Notes under the pieces: model-generated
The model's database searches: none
The model's input: the letters and a program-made list of their open reading frames with translations, nothing else
What the model was told of the DNA's origin: nothing
Assembly: GCA_024449915.1 (NCBI GenBank)
Contig: JAMZAV010001982.1
Location: 1-64,000 of the forward strand
Source: Sweltsa coloradensis
Lineage: Eukaryota; Arthropoda; Insecta; Plecoptera; Chloroperlidae
Length of the DNA: 64,000 nucleotides
Direction of reading: 5' to 3'
Program-made: the position numbers and the translations under genes
In this document: piece after piece, positions 25,460 through 37,007 of the stretch
How the letters are laid out: each line of letters opens with the position of its first letter
How positions within the stretch are numbered: position 1 is the first letter of the stretch

Positions 25460-27968
25460 TTCTATATCCACGAACCAATAAACTGTTAGCTTTGTCACTC
25501 GCCGCCCAATAAGCGGTGCGTTTGTATCACCTATTGCAATACTACCCGCGGCATATTTTAAACCCACGTGCGTTGATCATAAGTGTGAGATTGAGATTTG
25601 TGAAGTGACGTGTGAAGTGAGTGAGGACGTCAAAATGTTTGAAGCGGGTGCGAGTACATCTGCAGAGGGTGATGCCGAAGAAGATGTATTACCCTAATTT
25701 GATGGTGGCAGCTCAGATGAGGATTTTATTGACCCCACTCCAACAAAAAATACGCCGCAAACAGTCTCAAATTAATTGAGTTGCTCCTCTATGATAGAAA
25801 CTTTAGAACAAAGTTTTGGGCAAGGTCTAGGCCAAAAAATGCAATGATGTAGTAATGTTTAATTTAATTAAACCTGCAGACTGGCACTCACTTCATTAAA
25901 TAGCAGGAATATGTGAAGGCATTTTAAATGTCATTGTCAATTAATAGACCTAGAAGTTCACTGGTTAAGACGTACTAGAAACCTTTGCCTACTTGTAAAC
26001 CGATTAGTAGATTAGCTTAGACCTAGGGTACTAAAAACCAACGCCTTCCCACAGAGCAAATGGTGGAAACAGAAATCAATGTAATTTACTGGCGCGTCGC
26101 ATATTGGGTCCAGCCAAGATGAACAGGCATGCACACCTGCATGCGCTCGACTGGGTCGCGTTGTGTTCGCAACAGGCGGCGACTGATTGCAAGATTGTCG
26201 GCAATTTACAAAGCTATTACAAATCAAACTATACCGATTCACTACTAACTAAATGCTCACTATTTTTAAGCATTGTGTTGTGTTTTATTTAATAGTATGT
26301 TTGTGTAAAAATTGAGAAACTGCAAATAACCTTCGGTGAACTACTGCCCAAATAAGACTTGGCACTGGCTGTTCTAGGCATAGCCGTATAATCATTTGAA
26401 AAATAAAAAATAAATAATAAATAGATTGCACATAATATAAATCTCCTTTGCCTACCTGCCGGTATAATCTACTTATCCTTAATAGGACAGTCATAAATTA
26501 AGTCTGGTAGACTTAAACGTAAATTTATTGTGGAACTATAAAATGGCTAGGACTTTAGCGTCACAGATGAGATTTTAGGTTAAAATTGTACTGGATGTAA
26601 CTCCAAGCTATTATTTTGTATATACGGGCGTCATAATAAAAAAAAATGTGGATATAGAACACATCGCCTTCATTGAAAAGTCCCAACCGCTCTACATTGT
26701 TCCATATCCAATGCAAAAAAACTTTAAAAAATTCTTGTATTAAAACCGCATAATTTTTTCTACTTTTTAAAGTGGGTTATCATAACTGCATGTCAAAAAG
26801 TGTCTTCTGTGAAATTTTCAGACTCTAATCTTAGGGGCATGCGAAAAAAAACTGAACCTGTAGACGCCTTTATCTCCGAATGACACGGAACGGATATAGA
26901 ACAGTCTGGAATTAAATGTGGATATAGAACAAAGCGCGTTCACTGAACAGTCGAAACCGCTGCATATTGTTCCATATCCAATGCGAAAAAACTTTTAAAA
27001 ATTCCTGTATTAAAAACTACATCAATATTTTTACTTTTTAAAGTTGGTTATCATAACTGTATGTCGAAAAGTGTCTTCTGTGAAATTTTTAGCCACTAAT
27101 CTTTGATAGGGGCATGGGAAAAAAAATACTGAACCTTTAGACGCCTTTATCTCCGAATGACACGGAACGGATATAGAACAGTCTGGAAATATGCCAGCGA
27201 CATTACTTGTAACATTACTTACTTACTTCCATACATCTGTGTATGTCTCTCTAATTACACATTAATTGTAATTAATTTACATTTTAATTGTAACTTTAAC
27301 TGTATTCTAGGTCTCTAGATTAAGAAATGTTTACTTACCTACATACATCTTTATATGTCTCTCTAAGCCGAAGCGCCATCTTTCATATAAATTATAGCTA
27401 GTAATTACATTTGAATACTCCCACGCACAGGGCTACGCTACGGCACTAGGTGGGTTTTCTTTCTTATATTTATAAGCCCCAACCAGCTAAACATGTCTGT
27501 AACTGTTTTGTACTCAAAATGAAGAGGAATAAAAGTATCTATCTATTGTTGAAGAGGGATAAACAAACAAAACCTAATTGGTGGAGGTGCCGGGTTCAAA
27601 ATGTTCCCCTTTTGAGCTGGGCTAGCCCAGCCCCCAGATCCGCAGGGTCATCAAAAATATCATATCATCCTTGTTGAAGGGCAAGTGAACAAGAAATGCA
27701 TGTCAATTGTATAAGTAATGTTTGGTTTTTATAGTGATGGGCTTTGCTTCCTAATAATCCACATGACAATTTATCATTGACGCAAGCAAGTCAAGGTAAT
27801 ATGCAAATGTTGTCTCATAAAATTGCATCATTGTATTATGCAACTTTGCTGTCTTATTCTGGCACTTACCGAGTTTTACAGTGTGGTAAATGTGTACACA
27901 CATCTTGTCCTTCAAAAGAATTGTGGTCTCCAGTTCTCAACAGTCAATAGCTTTGCAATTAAATGTAA
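25460..27968. other. Intergenic stretch with possible transposase N-terminus and tandem repeat
   Basis: At 25635-25790 the plus strand reads MFEAGASTSAEGDAEEDVLP, a stop, then FDGGSSDEDFIDPTPTKN. The acidic, Ser-rich style recalls N-termini of piggyBac-type transposases, but nothing further is present, so this is weak. A 270-bp tandem duplication lies at 26644-27188 (separate entry). The rest shows no gene. Confidence 0.3.
26644..27188. repeat. 270-bp unit repeated twice in tandem
   Basis: The first unit (about 26646-26915) and second (26916-27188) both begin ATGTGGATATAGAACA and both end GGATATAGAACAGTCTGGAA. They differ at scattered positions and by small indels. The phrase GATATAGAACA occurs at both the start and the end of each unit. 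The function is unknown; this looks satellite-like. Confidence 0.85.
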
Positions 27969-28746
27969 TTGGATGAGCGTAGCGAGCGTAGCGAGCGAAG
28001 CGAAGATTCCATTTCACTACACTGGAGAAAAAAATCCGGAATGTTTTTTTTTTCTTCTTTCCTTCTTTTTTTTTTTCTGTATTTTTGTGTGTTTGTCAGC
28101 ACGATTCCGGCTAAACCGATACTCCGATTGCGATGAAATTTTATGGAGGCCTTCGAAATCTCTGAACTTAGAACTGCCACGTTTTTGAGCGCAATCGGAA
28201 AAATTTTTCTTATAAAAAACGCAATTTTACGATTTTTTTCGATTTTTTAAATATTTCTTCGACTTATAACACCTACACGCTTTATCCGATTGTAAAGATT
28301 TTTTCATAGAACCTTAATTTTATGAATTAAGATATTCGTGTGAAATTTGAGCGTAATCGAAAAATTATTTCTCATAAAAATCGAAATTTTACGGGTTTTT
28401 TCTTTTTTAAAACAATTCTTTGACTTGTAACACCTACATGCTTTATCCTTTTGTAATGATTTTTTCACAGAACCTTAATTTTATGAATTAATATACTCGT
28501 GTTAAATTTGAGCGCAATCGAATAATTATTTCTTATGAAAATTGCAATTTTATGATTTAAAAAAAAAATTACAATTTATTAAAAAAATTAAGTTAATTTT
28601 TTATTTTATTTAATTTAATTAAAAAAAATCTTCGACTAAGTAATAATTTTTTCACAGAACAACAGAAAATCCGCGTAACACATGGCAGCTCAATGCACCA
28701 ATTACGCTCATTCCAACAACGCGGCGGGACTTAAGCGTTTTCCTAG
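27969..28746 (+). mobile_element. Helentron-like non-autonomous element, copy 4
   Basis: A full-length copy with 5' TTGGATGAGCGTAGCGAGCG preceded by A and 3' TTTTCCTAG followed by T. The internal tandem units ACACCTACAYGCTTTATCC and TTATGAATTA recur. The 3' subterminal region has CGCTCATTCCAACAACGCGG, a one-base-expanded version of the inner inverted repeat. No coding capacity. Confidence 0.88.
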
Positions 28747-29800
28747 TAATATTATTGTTCTCACTCTTAAATAATTCTGCTTTGCTTTACAATAAAAATA
28801 CAAGTGCAAGAATTAGTTGACTAATTATGCACAAAGTAGAGTGTACCTATGAATAAGGACAAAATATTAAACATATCCCCACAAAAACACCGCTTTGTCA
28901 CTGACAATCCTAATAAAAATAAATTAATAAAGTTATGTAATTGTGTATTTCTTGTTGGTTATGCCAATTGTAAAATGTTTTTCCACAGGGTAAATAAAAC
29001 AATGTAGGTTTTGAATGTGTGCTACGTTTGTTCGTAAGGAAATACAACCTTGACAGGATGAATGGTTTAATATAGCATTCAACTTAATCAACTTCATACA
29101 ATGCGACAGCACTAGCAATAAACTACACTGCATTCTAATCCATGAATACATTTTTAAATTCCAGCGCTTCGATATTACTTTCTGTCATTCAAAGAAAAAG
29201 AAAATCTACAACTGAGTTACGTACACAACATGCACAATGGTACAATTGACATGCGTTTCTTATTGACTTTGCTCTTCAACAATTCATAATTAAAATCATG
29301 TATTTCTATAGGTATATATGTTTATTGGAATTGCGGGTATCGTTCAAAGTTGCGTTACTAATAGTAAAGGAAGATCTAAAGGTTTTTAGCCTATAAGTTA
29401 TAGACTGTGTATTTGAAATCAAATTTATTAAATATCAGTCAGTCATCAGTAGGCTACATATTATTTAGCCTTCAATAAAGGCCGTCACCTAACTTCAAAT
29501 ACATATTCAAATTACTCTAGAATAAGATTCTTCAAACAAAATCAGAATAACAATCCATTATAGTAATGAAACGTATGTAGGTTGGTAGGGGTAGGGCCTA
29601 TACCTCTACGGTGTTACAAAATATTTTTTCTCTCAGAGAAAGTCACACAATGATGGATCGTTTTAAACACAAATGAGCCATGTAGGAGTTAACGTATTTC
29701 TATGCCTACATAGCTAGATGGACAAGGAGATGCTGCTACTGTATAACAAGTGCTACATAAATAGGCCTACAAGCTTATTTGTATGCTAAACTTACAAATA
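28747..29800. other. Gene-free spacer downstream of the CIA30-family gene
   Basis: AT-rich sequence with no transposon end or coding frame that I can recognise. It lies 3' of the minus-strand gene at 29858-31537. Confidence 0.4.
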
Positions 29801-29806
29801 TTTAAT
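29801..29806 (-). promoter_or_regulatory. Candidate poly(A) signal (ATTAAA) of the CIA30-family gene
   Basis: The plus-strand TTTAAT reads ATTAAA on the minus strand, about 52 bases past the stop codon. ATTAAA is the common variant of the polyadenylation signal. No AATAAA is nearer. Confidence 0.4.
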
Positions 29807-29857
29807 ATATTTTGTAAGAGAACATTGCGTTCAGTACTTTACTCACAATGCTAAAAC

Positions 29858-31537
29858 TTAATTGGAAGCAATTACCCAATCTATCTCCAGGGTAGACGAG
29901 CCAGCTTGCTTGACGGGAAGGTAAACCCCTCCGTAAACTTGTAATCCAAAGTTTGTGATTTGCGAAGTGTCCAACGGTTCTGCTTCCGTAGAATTAAGCT
30001 CTCGCCCACGGTAAAAGGGTTTAAAATCACTCAACAAAAGATTTACAGTTTCAAATGAGCCCATCGGAGCAGTAAACATCTGCTCATACGTTGGATTGGG
30101 TTCCTCGTCTTGATGTTTGTGCCTGAGAACGACCTTGTACCCAGAGTTGGATCCCTGCCCTCTAGCATGGATCTTGATCCGGTCGTAGTTGTGTAGATTC
30201 AGATTAGTACTTGTCCGCATGCCAGCAAACCCAGCTCCGTTTGGTTGAGGGTTGAGTAGGGTGAAAAAGACTGCCCTTTGGAATACACGAGTCTTCTGAA
30301 GGGCGAGAACAGCCTTGGACATTCCAACGGTGCGTACAATGTCAGATTGTTCTACCCAGTTGTTGACGTCACGAGCTGTGGTAAAATCAAATAGCATGGT
30401 GTCTTTGTCGGAAAAAATCTCCATGGTTTGCTGGTTTGATGATGATGCTCTGCAATTGCAAAAGAACTTGGATGTAGGCTAGGCTTCATTGTGAGACACT
30501 AAGGTAGGCCTAGCTTTTTCAAGTCCAATCTGTACTGTCATCTAACGTTTAAGATCAAAATGGTAAACAAAACACTTAGGCCTATAATAGCCATAGGTTA
30601 GGTAATATGAGCCATAACAGCTAGTTGTGGTAGTTAATGCCATTAATGACTGTTGTTAAGCATGTCCTAACAAATGTAGGCTTGCCCTATTTTGGGTAAT
30701 ACTGTAGTAGACCGGACGTGGGTATTATAGCGGCTAATACTCCACCTACAAAACCTTTAACGTCGCTGTTTTAAATCTAAAGTACCTTCTAAACCTTTAA
30801 CGTCGCTATTTTAAGCGAAAGTACTTTTCCGTTGAAAGTCCTTTATATATTTAAAATAGCGACGTTAAATGTTTTGTAGGTGGAGTATTAGCCATACCCA
30901 CGTCCGCTCTACTACAGTATTACCCTATTTTGTTTATTTTTTCCCCCCGAATCCCGAGTTGTCTGCTAGATAGTAAACCGACCGCTGTTCTTTTGCTAGG
31001 CCCCTATGTTGAATGCTATCAGTGTCTGACATACCTACCAGCCTATAGGCCTAGAGTAGGGTCCTAGGCATAGTAGGCCCTACTAGTAGCCTACCTATTT
31101 AATGGAATTGCTTAGCCTTGACTACAAATGACAACCTCGGCTCAAACAAGAACTGTCGACTCACTGTCAACTTATAAAAATATAAGTTTTTGCCTAGGCC
31201 TATCGTGTATCGCCTTATCGTGCTTTCCATAAAACGCATGCTAAATCAACTAGGCATTTCTTGCAAATTGATTAACTCACCACCACTGTAAGCCAAGAGA
31301 TGAGCTAGGCCTACCTTTGCACCCTAACCGGAACTCTTGCCACTAAGCGGGGCAAGAGTGCCCCCTAACCCTACCCTAATATTCCCAAACTTGAAATGCG
31401 GTAGGGCCTAAGCCTCCTGGAGTTTTCAAATATACATAAGCCTAAGCTTACCTTACAGCTTGAATGGTGAATAAAGTGCTGAATAAAGTGCACGGTAAAA
31501 TTCCCAACAAATATCCAAATACGAGTTTTGACGACAT
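29858..31537 (-). CDS. CIA30/NDUFAF1-family protein, 225 aa, two exons
   Basis: The coding sequence is the join of exon 1 (31452-31537) and exon 2 (29858-30449), both on the minus strand. Exon 1 encodes 28 residues (MSSKLVFGYLLGILPCTLFS, then TLFTIQAV) and ends AG|GTAAGC. The intron ends TTGCAG, and one codon (AGA) is split cleanly across the junction. An in-frame TAG lies a few codons upstream of the ATG, which supports this start rather than the internal Met of exon 2. Residues about 5-27 form a hydrophobic segment (signal peptide or membrane anchor). The rest is a CIA30 beta-sandwich, visible in LFDFTTARDVNNW, GYKVVLRH and QITNFGLQVYGGVYLPV. In animals NDUFAF1 assembles mitochondrial complex I; this shorter protein may be a paralogue with another role. 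A palindromic MITE sits in its intron. Confidence 0.85.
30694..30922. mobile_element. Palindromic MITE with 9-bp target duplication
   Basis: CCCTATTTT at 30685-30693 is repeated at 30923-30931. Between them the sequence is a near-perfect palindrome: TAATACTGTAGTAG... and GACGTGGGTAT on the left pair with ATACCCACGTC and CTACTACAGTATTA on the right, and TACTCCACCTACAAAAC pairs with GTTTTGTAGGTGGAGTA. The TTTAACGTCGCT block occurs twice in the left arm and once inverted in the right. It lies in the intron of the CIA30-family gene. The superfamily is not assigned. Confidence 0.85.
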
Positions 31538-32695
31538 TTTTACTAGCAAACTACTTGCAAACTACTGTCCCGCCTCTGATCAGCTGTTGTGTCGTACAGT
31601 ACTTTTTTGTTATATAAACCACGTCTACCAACAGTAAAACACAAATACTGACTTGCTTGTCATATTTTTATTTTTAAAAATTCAATTTCGTCAACAAATT
31701 GAGCGTTACTTTCGTTTACAAATTTTGCCCTTATATTAATTCAAATTTAATTAACTCCAATCAAACGTAACCAAATTTTGTTACGTGTTTTAAGAAAGCA
31801 TTAATCACGATGTACACGTTGGTACACTTGTCGAACTAAGCACACACAGCTGATTGTTGTGACAGCTGCACGTGTGGTTACCCAAACATTGCTAGTTTAT
31901 TCATCGTTGTTTTATTTTAAATAGTTATAAATGTGTTCTGCTTATCTTTTGTATCAATCTGTAATTTATAAATAAATTAACGTGAGTATTACTGTTAATA
32001 CAGAGAGTTAAGCTTAGACACCTAGGCCTAGGGCCTAGGCCAGCCCCGTTAGTTGGGTTTAGGCTTTGTGTATCCAATAGGATATATCCCTACCAATACC
32101 ATGGTCCAACTGGACCGTGGCCCCTACTAGGCCTAGAAAATAAGCTAGGGCCTAGGCATAAACTTAGCCATAGGCACCTAATCTAGACCTAAACCTACAC
32201 TAGGCTAGACTAAGAAGTGGCAACACTCTCCAACTACAGCCTGTAGAATATCGCTGCTGAATTGGCTTCACCTTGCCGGCTCCAGATCCTCTTCCCTAGG
32301 CTAGGCTAGCCCTACTCAATCCTTCTTGGTTGCATGCCATTTTAGCCCACGACTCGGCCCGCTATGTGAGTTTGATTCACCTAGTTGAAGTCGCATGCGA
32401 TTTGGCAAGATCGAATAGGCTAGGCTAGTCTTGAAACCAACCATGCATTTGGAAATGGCAAGCGAGTTGAAAATATTCCGGGCTACTGACTTTTCACAAC
32501 TTGTAACCACGCCCACCACAACTCGTAGAGCGACCAATCACAAACAGTGATGTAGGGCCTAGGCCTACATCAAATTTTGATATAAATAATAGATAATGGT
32601 GTATCGATGCTAAAATCGATTCGCACTTTAAATCAGCTGTCAAAACACACTAGGCGTACTGTACTAGGCTAGCAGTTAGGGTACATATAGGCCTA
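31538..32695. promoter_or_regulatory. Divergent promoter region of the CIA30-family gene and POLR1H (inferred)
   Basis: Nothing coding is seen between the minus-strand start at 31537 and the transposon at 32696, while POLR1H begins on the plus strand beyond it. The POLR1H coding exon is preceded by a splice acceptor, so its first, non-coding exon must lie upstream. A candidate donor is GTGAGT at about 31982. From 31990 to 32720 the words CTAGGCC, TAGGCCTA and CTAGGCTAG are extremely dense. The promoter role is inferred from layout only. Confidence 0.35.
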
Positions 32696-33468
32696 ATAGG
32701 AAAACGCTAAAGTCCCGCCGCGTTGATGGATAAAGCTGTTTTTATTTTTGCGGGGTATCTTTACTTTTGCAAGTGTTTGCTGTCTGCCTATGCATTGTTG
32801 GTGATTGTTGTCAAGTTTCTACTGTTACTTGTCAAATGTTATTATTTACCGTAAAAAAACTTATATTAGAAGCTTTATTTCTATGGATTCTGGCTAATTT
32901 TTTCAACTTTTTCTTTCAAAAGGTACTACATCACCATAACCTTAATGTCCATGTATAATATGAATGTTGTAGCCCCACCCGTTTGGTCATAATCGGCCCA
33001 AATGGCACGAAAGTATCGCACGAAACCGTAAAAAACTTATATTAAAAGCTTTATTTTTATGGATTCTGGCTAATTTTTCCAACTTTTTCTTAAGGTACTA
33101 GGCCTACATCACCATAACCTTAATGTCCATGTATAATATGAACGTTGTAGCCCCACCCGTTTTGGTCAGAAATTCGGCCCAAATGACACGAAAATATCGC
33201 ACTAAAAAATCAAAAAAAATCGGAAAAGTACCGTACAGTATTCATGAGAAATATTTCTTCGATTGTACCCAAGAACAATACACCTCTAAGTTTAGAGATT
33301 TTGAAGGTCCCCTTCAATTTTCATCAAGATCGCTTATGCCGTTTGCCCGGAATCCTGCTAACAAACAGACAAAAATCCCCCCCCCCCCCCCCCAAAAAAA
33401 GAAAAAAAACATTGGAGCTAAATTTTTTGGGGGTCAGTGAAATTGAAGTCTTTGCTTTGCTCATCCAA
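32696..33468 (-). mobile_element. Helentron-like non-autonomous element, copy 5 (variant B, inverse)
   Basis: Read on the minus strand it starts TTGGATGAGCAAAGCAAAG after an A, contains a C-run/T-rich tract, and carries two tandem copies of the variant-B unit with CTACAACGTTCATATT. It ends GCGGCGGGACTTTAGCG, then TTTTCCTAT (the usual final G is changed). It lies in the inferred 5' intron of POLR1H, ending about 50 bases before the acceptor of the coding exon. Confidence 0.85.
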
Positions 33469-33533
33469 TAAAAAAATTATTTGAAATTGAGCTTTGCTGA
33501 CTGTATAATTTGTTTTCAGCATTATTGGCCTAG

Positions 33534-33908
33534 ATGGCTTCGTCGAGTACTCCCAGTGCATTTACGGGCGAACCAGGGTTCTGCACTGACTGCGGTTCTG
33601 CGCTGCCATCGCTTGGCAAAACTGGCGGCGTGGAATGCTACACTTGTCACCGTAAGTTTGGGCTCGAAGCCTTCCAGCTAACGGAGCAGAAGTACACCAT
33701 TCATTTCAATTCTATCGATAGTTTTGATATCGAAAAGAAGAAGCCCGAGGAAGATGAAGCCGAAGGACCTGTAGTTGAAAGGAAATGTCCAAAGTGTGGA
33801 AATGACCAAATGTCGTACAAAACACTCCAGTTACGGTCTGCGGATGAAGGACAGACTATTTTCTTCTCATGCACTAAATGCAAACACAAGGAAACTGAAA
33901 ACTCGTAA
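33534..33908 (+). CDS. POLR1H: DNA-directed RNA polymerase I subunit RPA12
   Basis: This 124-residue protein matches RPA12 (ZNRD1) in length and layout. It has an N-terminal zinc ribbon with CTDCGSALP and CYTCHRKF (residues about 14-43), an acidic linker (KKKPEEDEAEG), and a C-terminal TFIIS-like ribbon with CPKCGNDQMSYKT, the near-invariant RSADEGQTIFFSCTKC and a final HKETENS. The C-ribbon of Pol I subunit A12 takes part in RNA cleavage and termination, with the DE pair in the RSADEGQT loop as the catalytic hairpin. The whole coding sequence is in one exon. A TTTTCAG acceptor at 33513-33519 precedes it, and an in-frame TAG sits directly before the ATG, so the start is secure. AATAAATAAA at 33991 is a likely poly(A) signal. 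Confidence 0.97.
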   Translation: MASSSTPSAFTGEPGFCTDCGSALPSLGKTGGVECYTCHRKFGLEAFQLTEQKYTIHFNSIDSFDIEKKKPEEDEAEGPVVERKCPKCGNDQMSYKTLQLRSADEGQTIFFSCTKCKHKETENS

Positions 33909-33990
33909 ATTGAGTGGAAATTAAATTAGGCCTATATTTTTCATTCTATGTAGATCAATCTATGAAACTGACTGCCATACAAATTTTCTA

Positions 33991-34000
33991 AATAAATAAA
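33991..34000 (+). promoter_or_regulatory. Poly(A) signal of POLR1H
   Basis: Two overlapping AATAAA hexamers lie about 85 bases after the POLR1H stop codon, at the usual distance for a short 3' UTR. Confidence 0.7.
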
Positions 34001-36014
34001 ACATAGGCCTATGGCACTATTCCTTTATTACTAATTCATAATTATTGCTTTAAAGATCCACTCACTTTCCAGCCAAAATCCTACAAATCCCGATTTTATA
34101 TAGGCCCATCACAATCACAATCGGTGATAAGGTTCACAACTGAACCAATGAGGGTCATCATAGATAGTACGTATCTTAAAGAAGGCTAACTTGATGTATT
34201 TGATGCTGCTAAACATTGCCATCGAGGCCTAGTAAGGTTATCATTTGGCATGGGTTGTCAAGAGGAAATGCAGTTTAAAAAAATATATTGCCTACCAAGA
34301 GTCAAAAAAGTTAAAAACCTTTATACTAATCAGTCTCCAAAAAATTAACTACACTATACACAACAAAATGTACATATTTGTTGATCCCTATCAGGGATGC
34401 AGAGCTTCAATATTGTTAGCCTGAAATCTATCTTTAAATTTCCTCACTGGTGCTACCTGTCGAATATTGGTGACACTTGTTGCAGATTTTGGACAAACAA
34501 TGACACGACAGATGCATTTGCTTGTTTGTTTGTTTTTATAACATCTTGGAAAATTGGAGTTTTATTCTGTAACTGTAGCCTATATTTATTATCATTAGGA
34601 ATATCCTATATAGCCTATAATATCATTACTAATAGCTTCTGTTAATCTTGCTGAAGACCACACAATAAAGTGAAAATGTATAATTAATTTATGGCAGCAT
34701 ATTGTTTTAAATATGTGACATATATGAGTAGGTATGACAATGGGTGACAGATGCATTTTTGTCCGAATTTTAGCGCGTAGTTCTCTGAGTTGTCCACAGA
34801 TGTGCACCTTACACACATTGTCATCACTTCCTGCCTAAACAAGGCTTATGCTATGGAATAAAAAGTGGCAGTAATGAAAAAGTGGCCTGTTGGCACAAAT
34901 GGTACTATTTTAACTGGCTATCACTATCAGGCTAGATCAAAATTCAATGTCTACAAAAGTTAGCACCAAGTTTTACGGGCCAGAAATCGTATGAAATCTT
35001 ATCTTTTATGCTAGATCTAGTCAACCAGTAGAGACATGCCTCTCTTTCCTCCTTCATGCTGTCAGGCATGGTATGGATGGTCATGGCAGTCTGCAGGAAA
35101 GATGGAAACCTGAAATTAAACTTTTTGGAAACTTTTTGGTGGTGTCACAAAACGAGCAATGGAATGATATGTTCATTATAAGATTGAATATCGATTATTG
35201 TGTGTATCCCAAATGCATGCTCCCACTATTGTAAAGTTTAAGAAAAATGGCCTATGTAACACTGCTTTGTACAACTTGGTTGGCTCAATACTTCTACATA
35301 TTACATAATCTACCAATATATTTAAAATTTGCATTACATAAGTAGTACACAATTTTCACGTTTGCCAATATGTGCATAGTAGCTTACAGCCATAAGAAAA
35401 AAAATAGAAAAAAAAATATTAAAGATCGGCAAGTAGGCCTACCTAATACCTATATGGATTTCTTATAGCCTAAGTTAATTTCATAGTCAAAAGTCGTAAG
35501 GTAATCTACAGTTAAAATTTTTATATTTTGTCCTTTTTGCAGGAACCTGCAAGTAGTATTTTTCATTAAAATCACAATAGAAGAGATGAAACACATGTCT
35601 AACCATTGAGACGTAACCAATTAAAGTGATTAGGCCTACACTTTTTAACATACCTATCAACAAAATGGTTTTAAACTTCTTAGAAGAAGGGTTTAAAGAA
35701 TTTATTAAAGGATTTGTATGTGTGCACTATTAATAGCTAACGTAATTGTATTGTGCAGTAAAACAAGACTTCACTTTATCTGCGGTGGAGTCAGTCGATC
35801 CTGGGTCCCGATGTCTACAAGAAGCCCAACCAGAGAGCAAGAATAGAGGTAATCAGTGATTACTAATCACATACATCGAGCTATTTCCACTTGATTCAAG
35901 GCGACCCATCGACAATATGTTATTTTTCTGCAGCCAGTCTTGCGCAGGAGCGCATTCCTTTTTAGACAAGTGTTAATGGGAAAGAAATTCCATTTCCAAC
36001 ACAATGAGAACTTA
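34001..36014. other. Gene-free spacer downstream of POLR1H
   Basis: AT-rich sequence with several AGGCCTA words. The open frame at 34397-34645 is hydrophobic and low in complexity, and I do not support it as a gene. Confidence 0.4.
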
Positions 36015-36177
36015 TGGCGTTTTCCATTGGCATGCACTCGGCGAGTGCAGAGATGTCATTGTTGTCAACCTCCACTTGAATAACATTACAAAACTGAACA
36101 AATGAAAAGACAAGTGGCAATCCAGTGCGGTCTAAGGCGCACTAGTGCGACCTGAGTGCGGCCAATGGAAAACGCCA
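36015..36177. mobile_element. Harbinger-like MITE, 163 bp
   Basis: Perfect 17-bp inverted ends, TGGCGTTTTCCATTGGC at the left and GCCAATGGAAAACGCCA at the right, are flanked on both sides by TTA (36012-36014 and 36178-36180). A 3-bp TWA duplication is typical of PIF/Harbinger. The inner GTGCACTCGGCGAGTGCA-like motifs also pair. There is no coding capacity. Confidence 0.85.
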
Positions 36178-36433
36178 TTAAATACGTAGGGTAGTGCACA
36201 AACTCCGTGTAGTACTAGTGAGTTTTTTGTAAGAAGATGAAACGAATTTAACAACTTTTAACTAAAGGTTCTTGGCACTGTTGTTCTCATGAAATTCAGT
36301 CGTGTTGACTGCGCGCTTTGCTGCGTGAAATACGAATTTATATATTTATTTATATATATATTGTTTAACCTTGGCTTTATAAAAGGCGACTATGACGCTG
36401 TTATGTTAGTACTTAAGACAGAAATTAAAAAGT

Positions 36434-36504
36434 GACTGCACTGGGGATCGAACCCGGGACCTTAGCTGTCCGGGCTATGCTCTTACCAACTGAGCTATGC
36501 GGCC
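36434..36504 (-). tRNA. tRNA-like sequence, probable pseudogene or SINE head
   Basis: On the minus strand it has a clear A box (TAGCTCAGTTGG), a D stem (GCTC/GAGC), a B box (GGTTCGATCC) and a T run just after the 3' end. The acceptor stem GGCCGCA/TGCAGTC pairs except for one C-A mismatch and a G-T. The anticodon stem is only four pairs (TAGC/GCTA) around CCGGACA, which lacks the usual U33. The T stem also has a mismatch. A working tRNA is unlikely. Confidence 0.5.
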
Positions 36505-36675
36505 ACCAACTTAAATCTGTCTAATTTTTTGTCTGTTTTGTACATTGTTACTCACTTTTTTAATTTCAGTCTAAAGAACTAACATTATATTATATACGGT
36601 ATTGATTTATTGGAATATTGCAGTTTTTCTAGATAACGGGTAAGTTGATTACATATTTAAAGTCTTATGAACATA

Positions 36676-37003
36676 TTAGGGTTGCCATTTGATATTCAAT
36701 ATGACTATCGATACGGTTATTTTATTTCCCTCAACATTCAATACCGAACTGTACCAATCTTCCCGGATTGATTATCGATTGCCCTAAAATTTGTGTTTAC
36801 CGCTCTGTCAACATGTGCATGCAATGCAAGTTGCGGGCTTGCAGGGGCAACCCGAACAACATTGGACAATCTCAAGTATTTTCTAATAACTTTTGGAGAA
36901 GTAAACATGATACAAAAGAGATATGTTTTAATCAACGATTGATTTTAAGTTTTTAACACTCTTTTATCGATACTAAACAATGTTATATCGAAAGGCAACC
37001 CTA
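36676..37003. mobile_element. Short TIR element (AGGGTTGCC ends)
   Basis: AGGGTTGCCATTTGATATT at the left and ATATCGAAAGGCAACCCT at the right form imperfect inverted ends, and the ATCGAT/TATCGAT motifs inside resemble those of the element at 45103. No convincing target duplication was found. It ends a few bases before the first recognised exon of the large gene. Confidence 0.45.
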
Positions 37004-37007
37004 TCTC

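Noticed and set aside
27959..28188. Recurrent short open frames in the Helentron-like copies (SEISKASIKFHRNRS-type peptides)
   Set aside because: The same peptide appears in several copies because the DNA repeat is conserved. It has no start context, splice signals or domain.
33123..33471. Overlapping plus-strand frames upstream of POLR1H
   Set aside because: They lie inside the inverse Helentron-like copy and end in a poly-C/poly-A tract.
36434..36504. Functional tRNA gene
   Set aside because: Mismatches in acceptor and T stems, a four-pair anticodon stem and no U33 argue for a pseudogene or SINE head.
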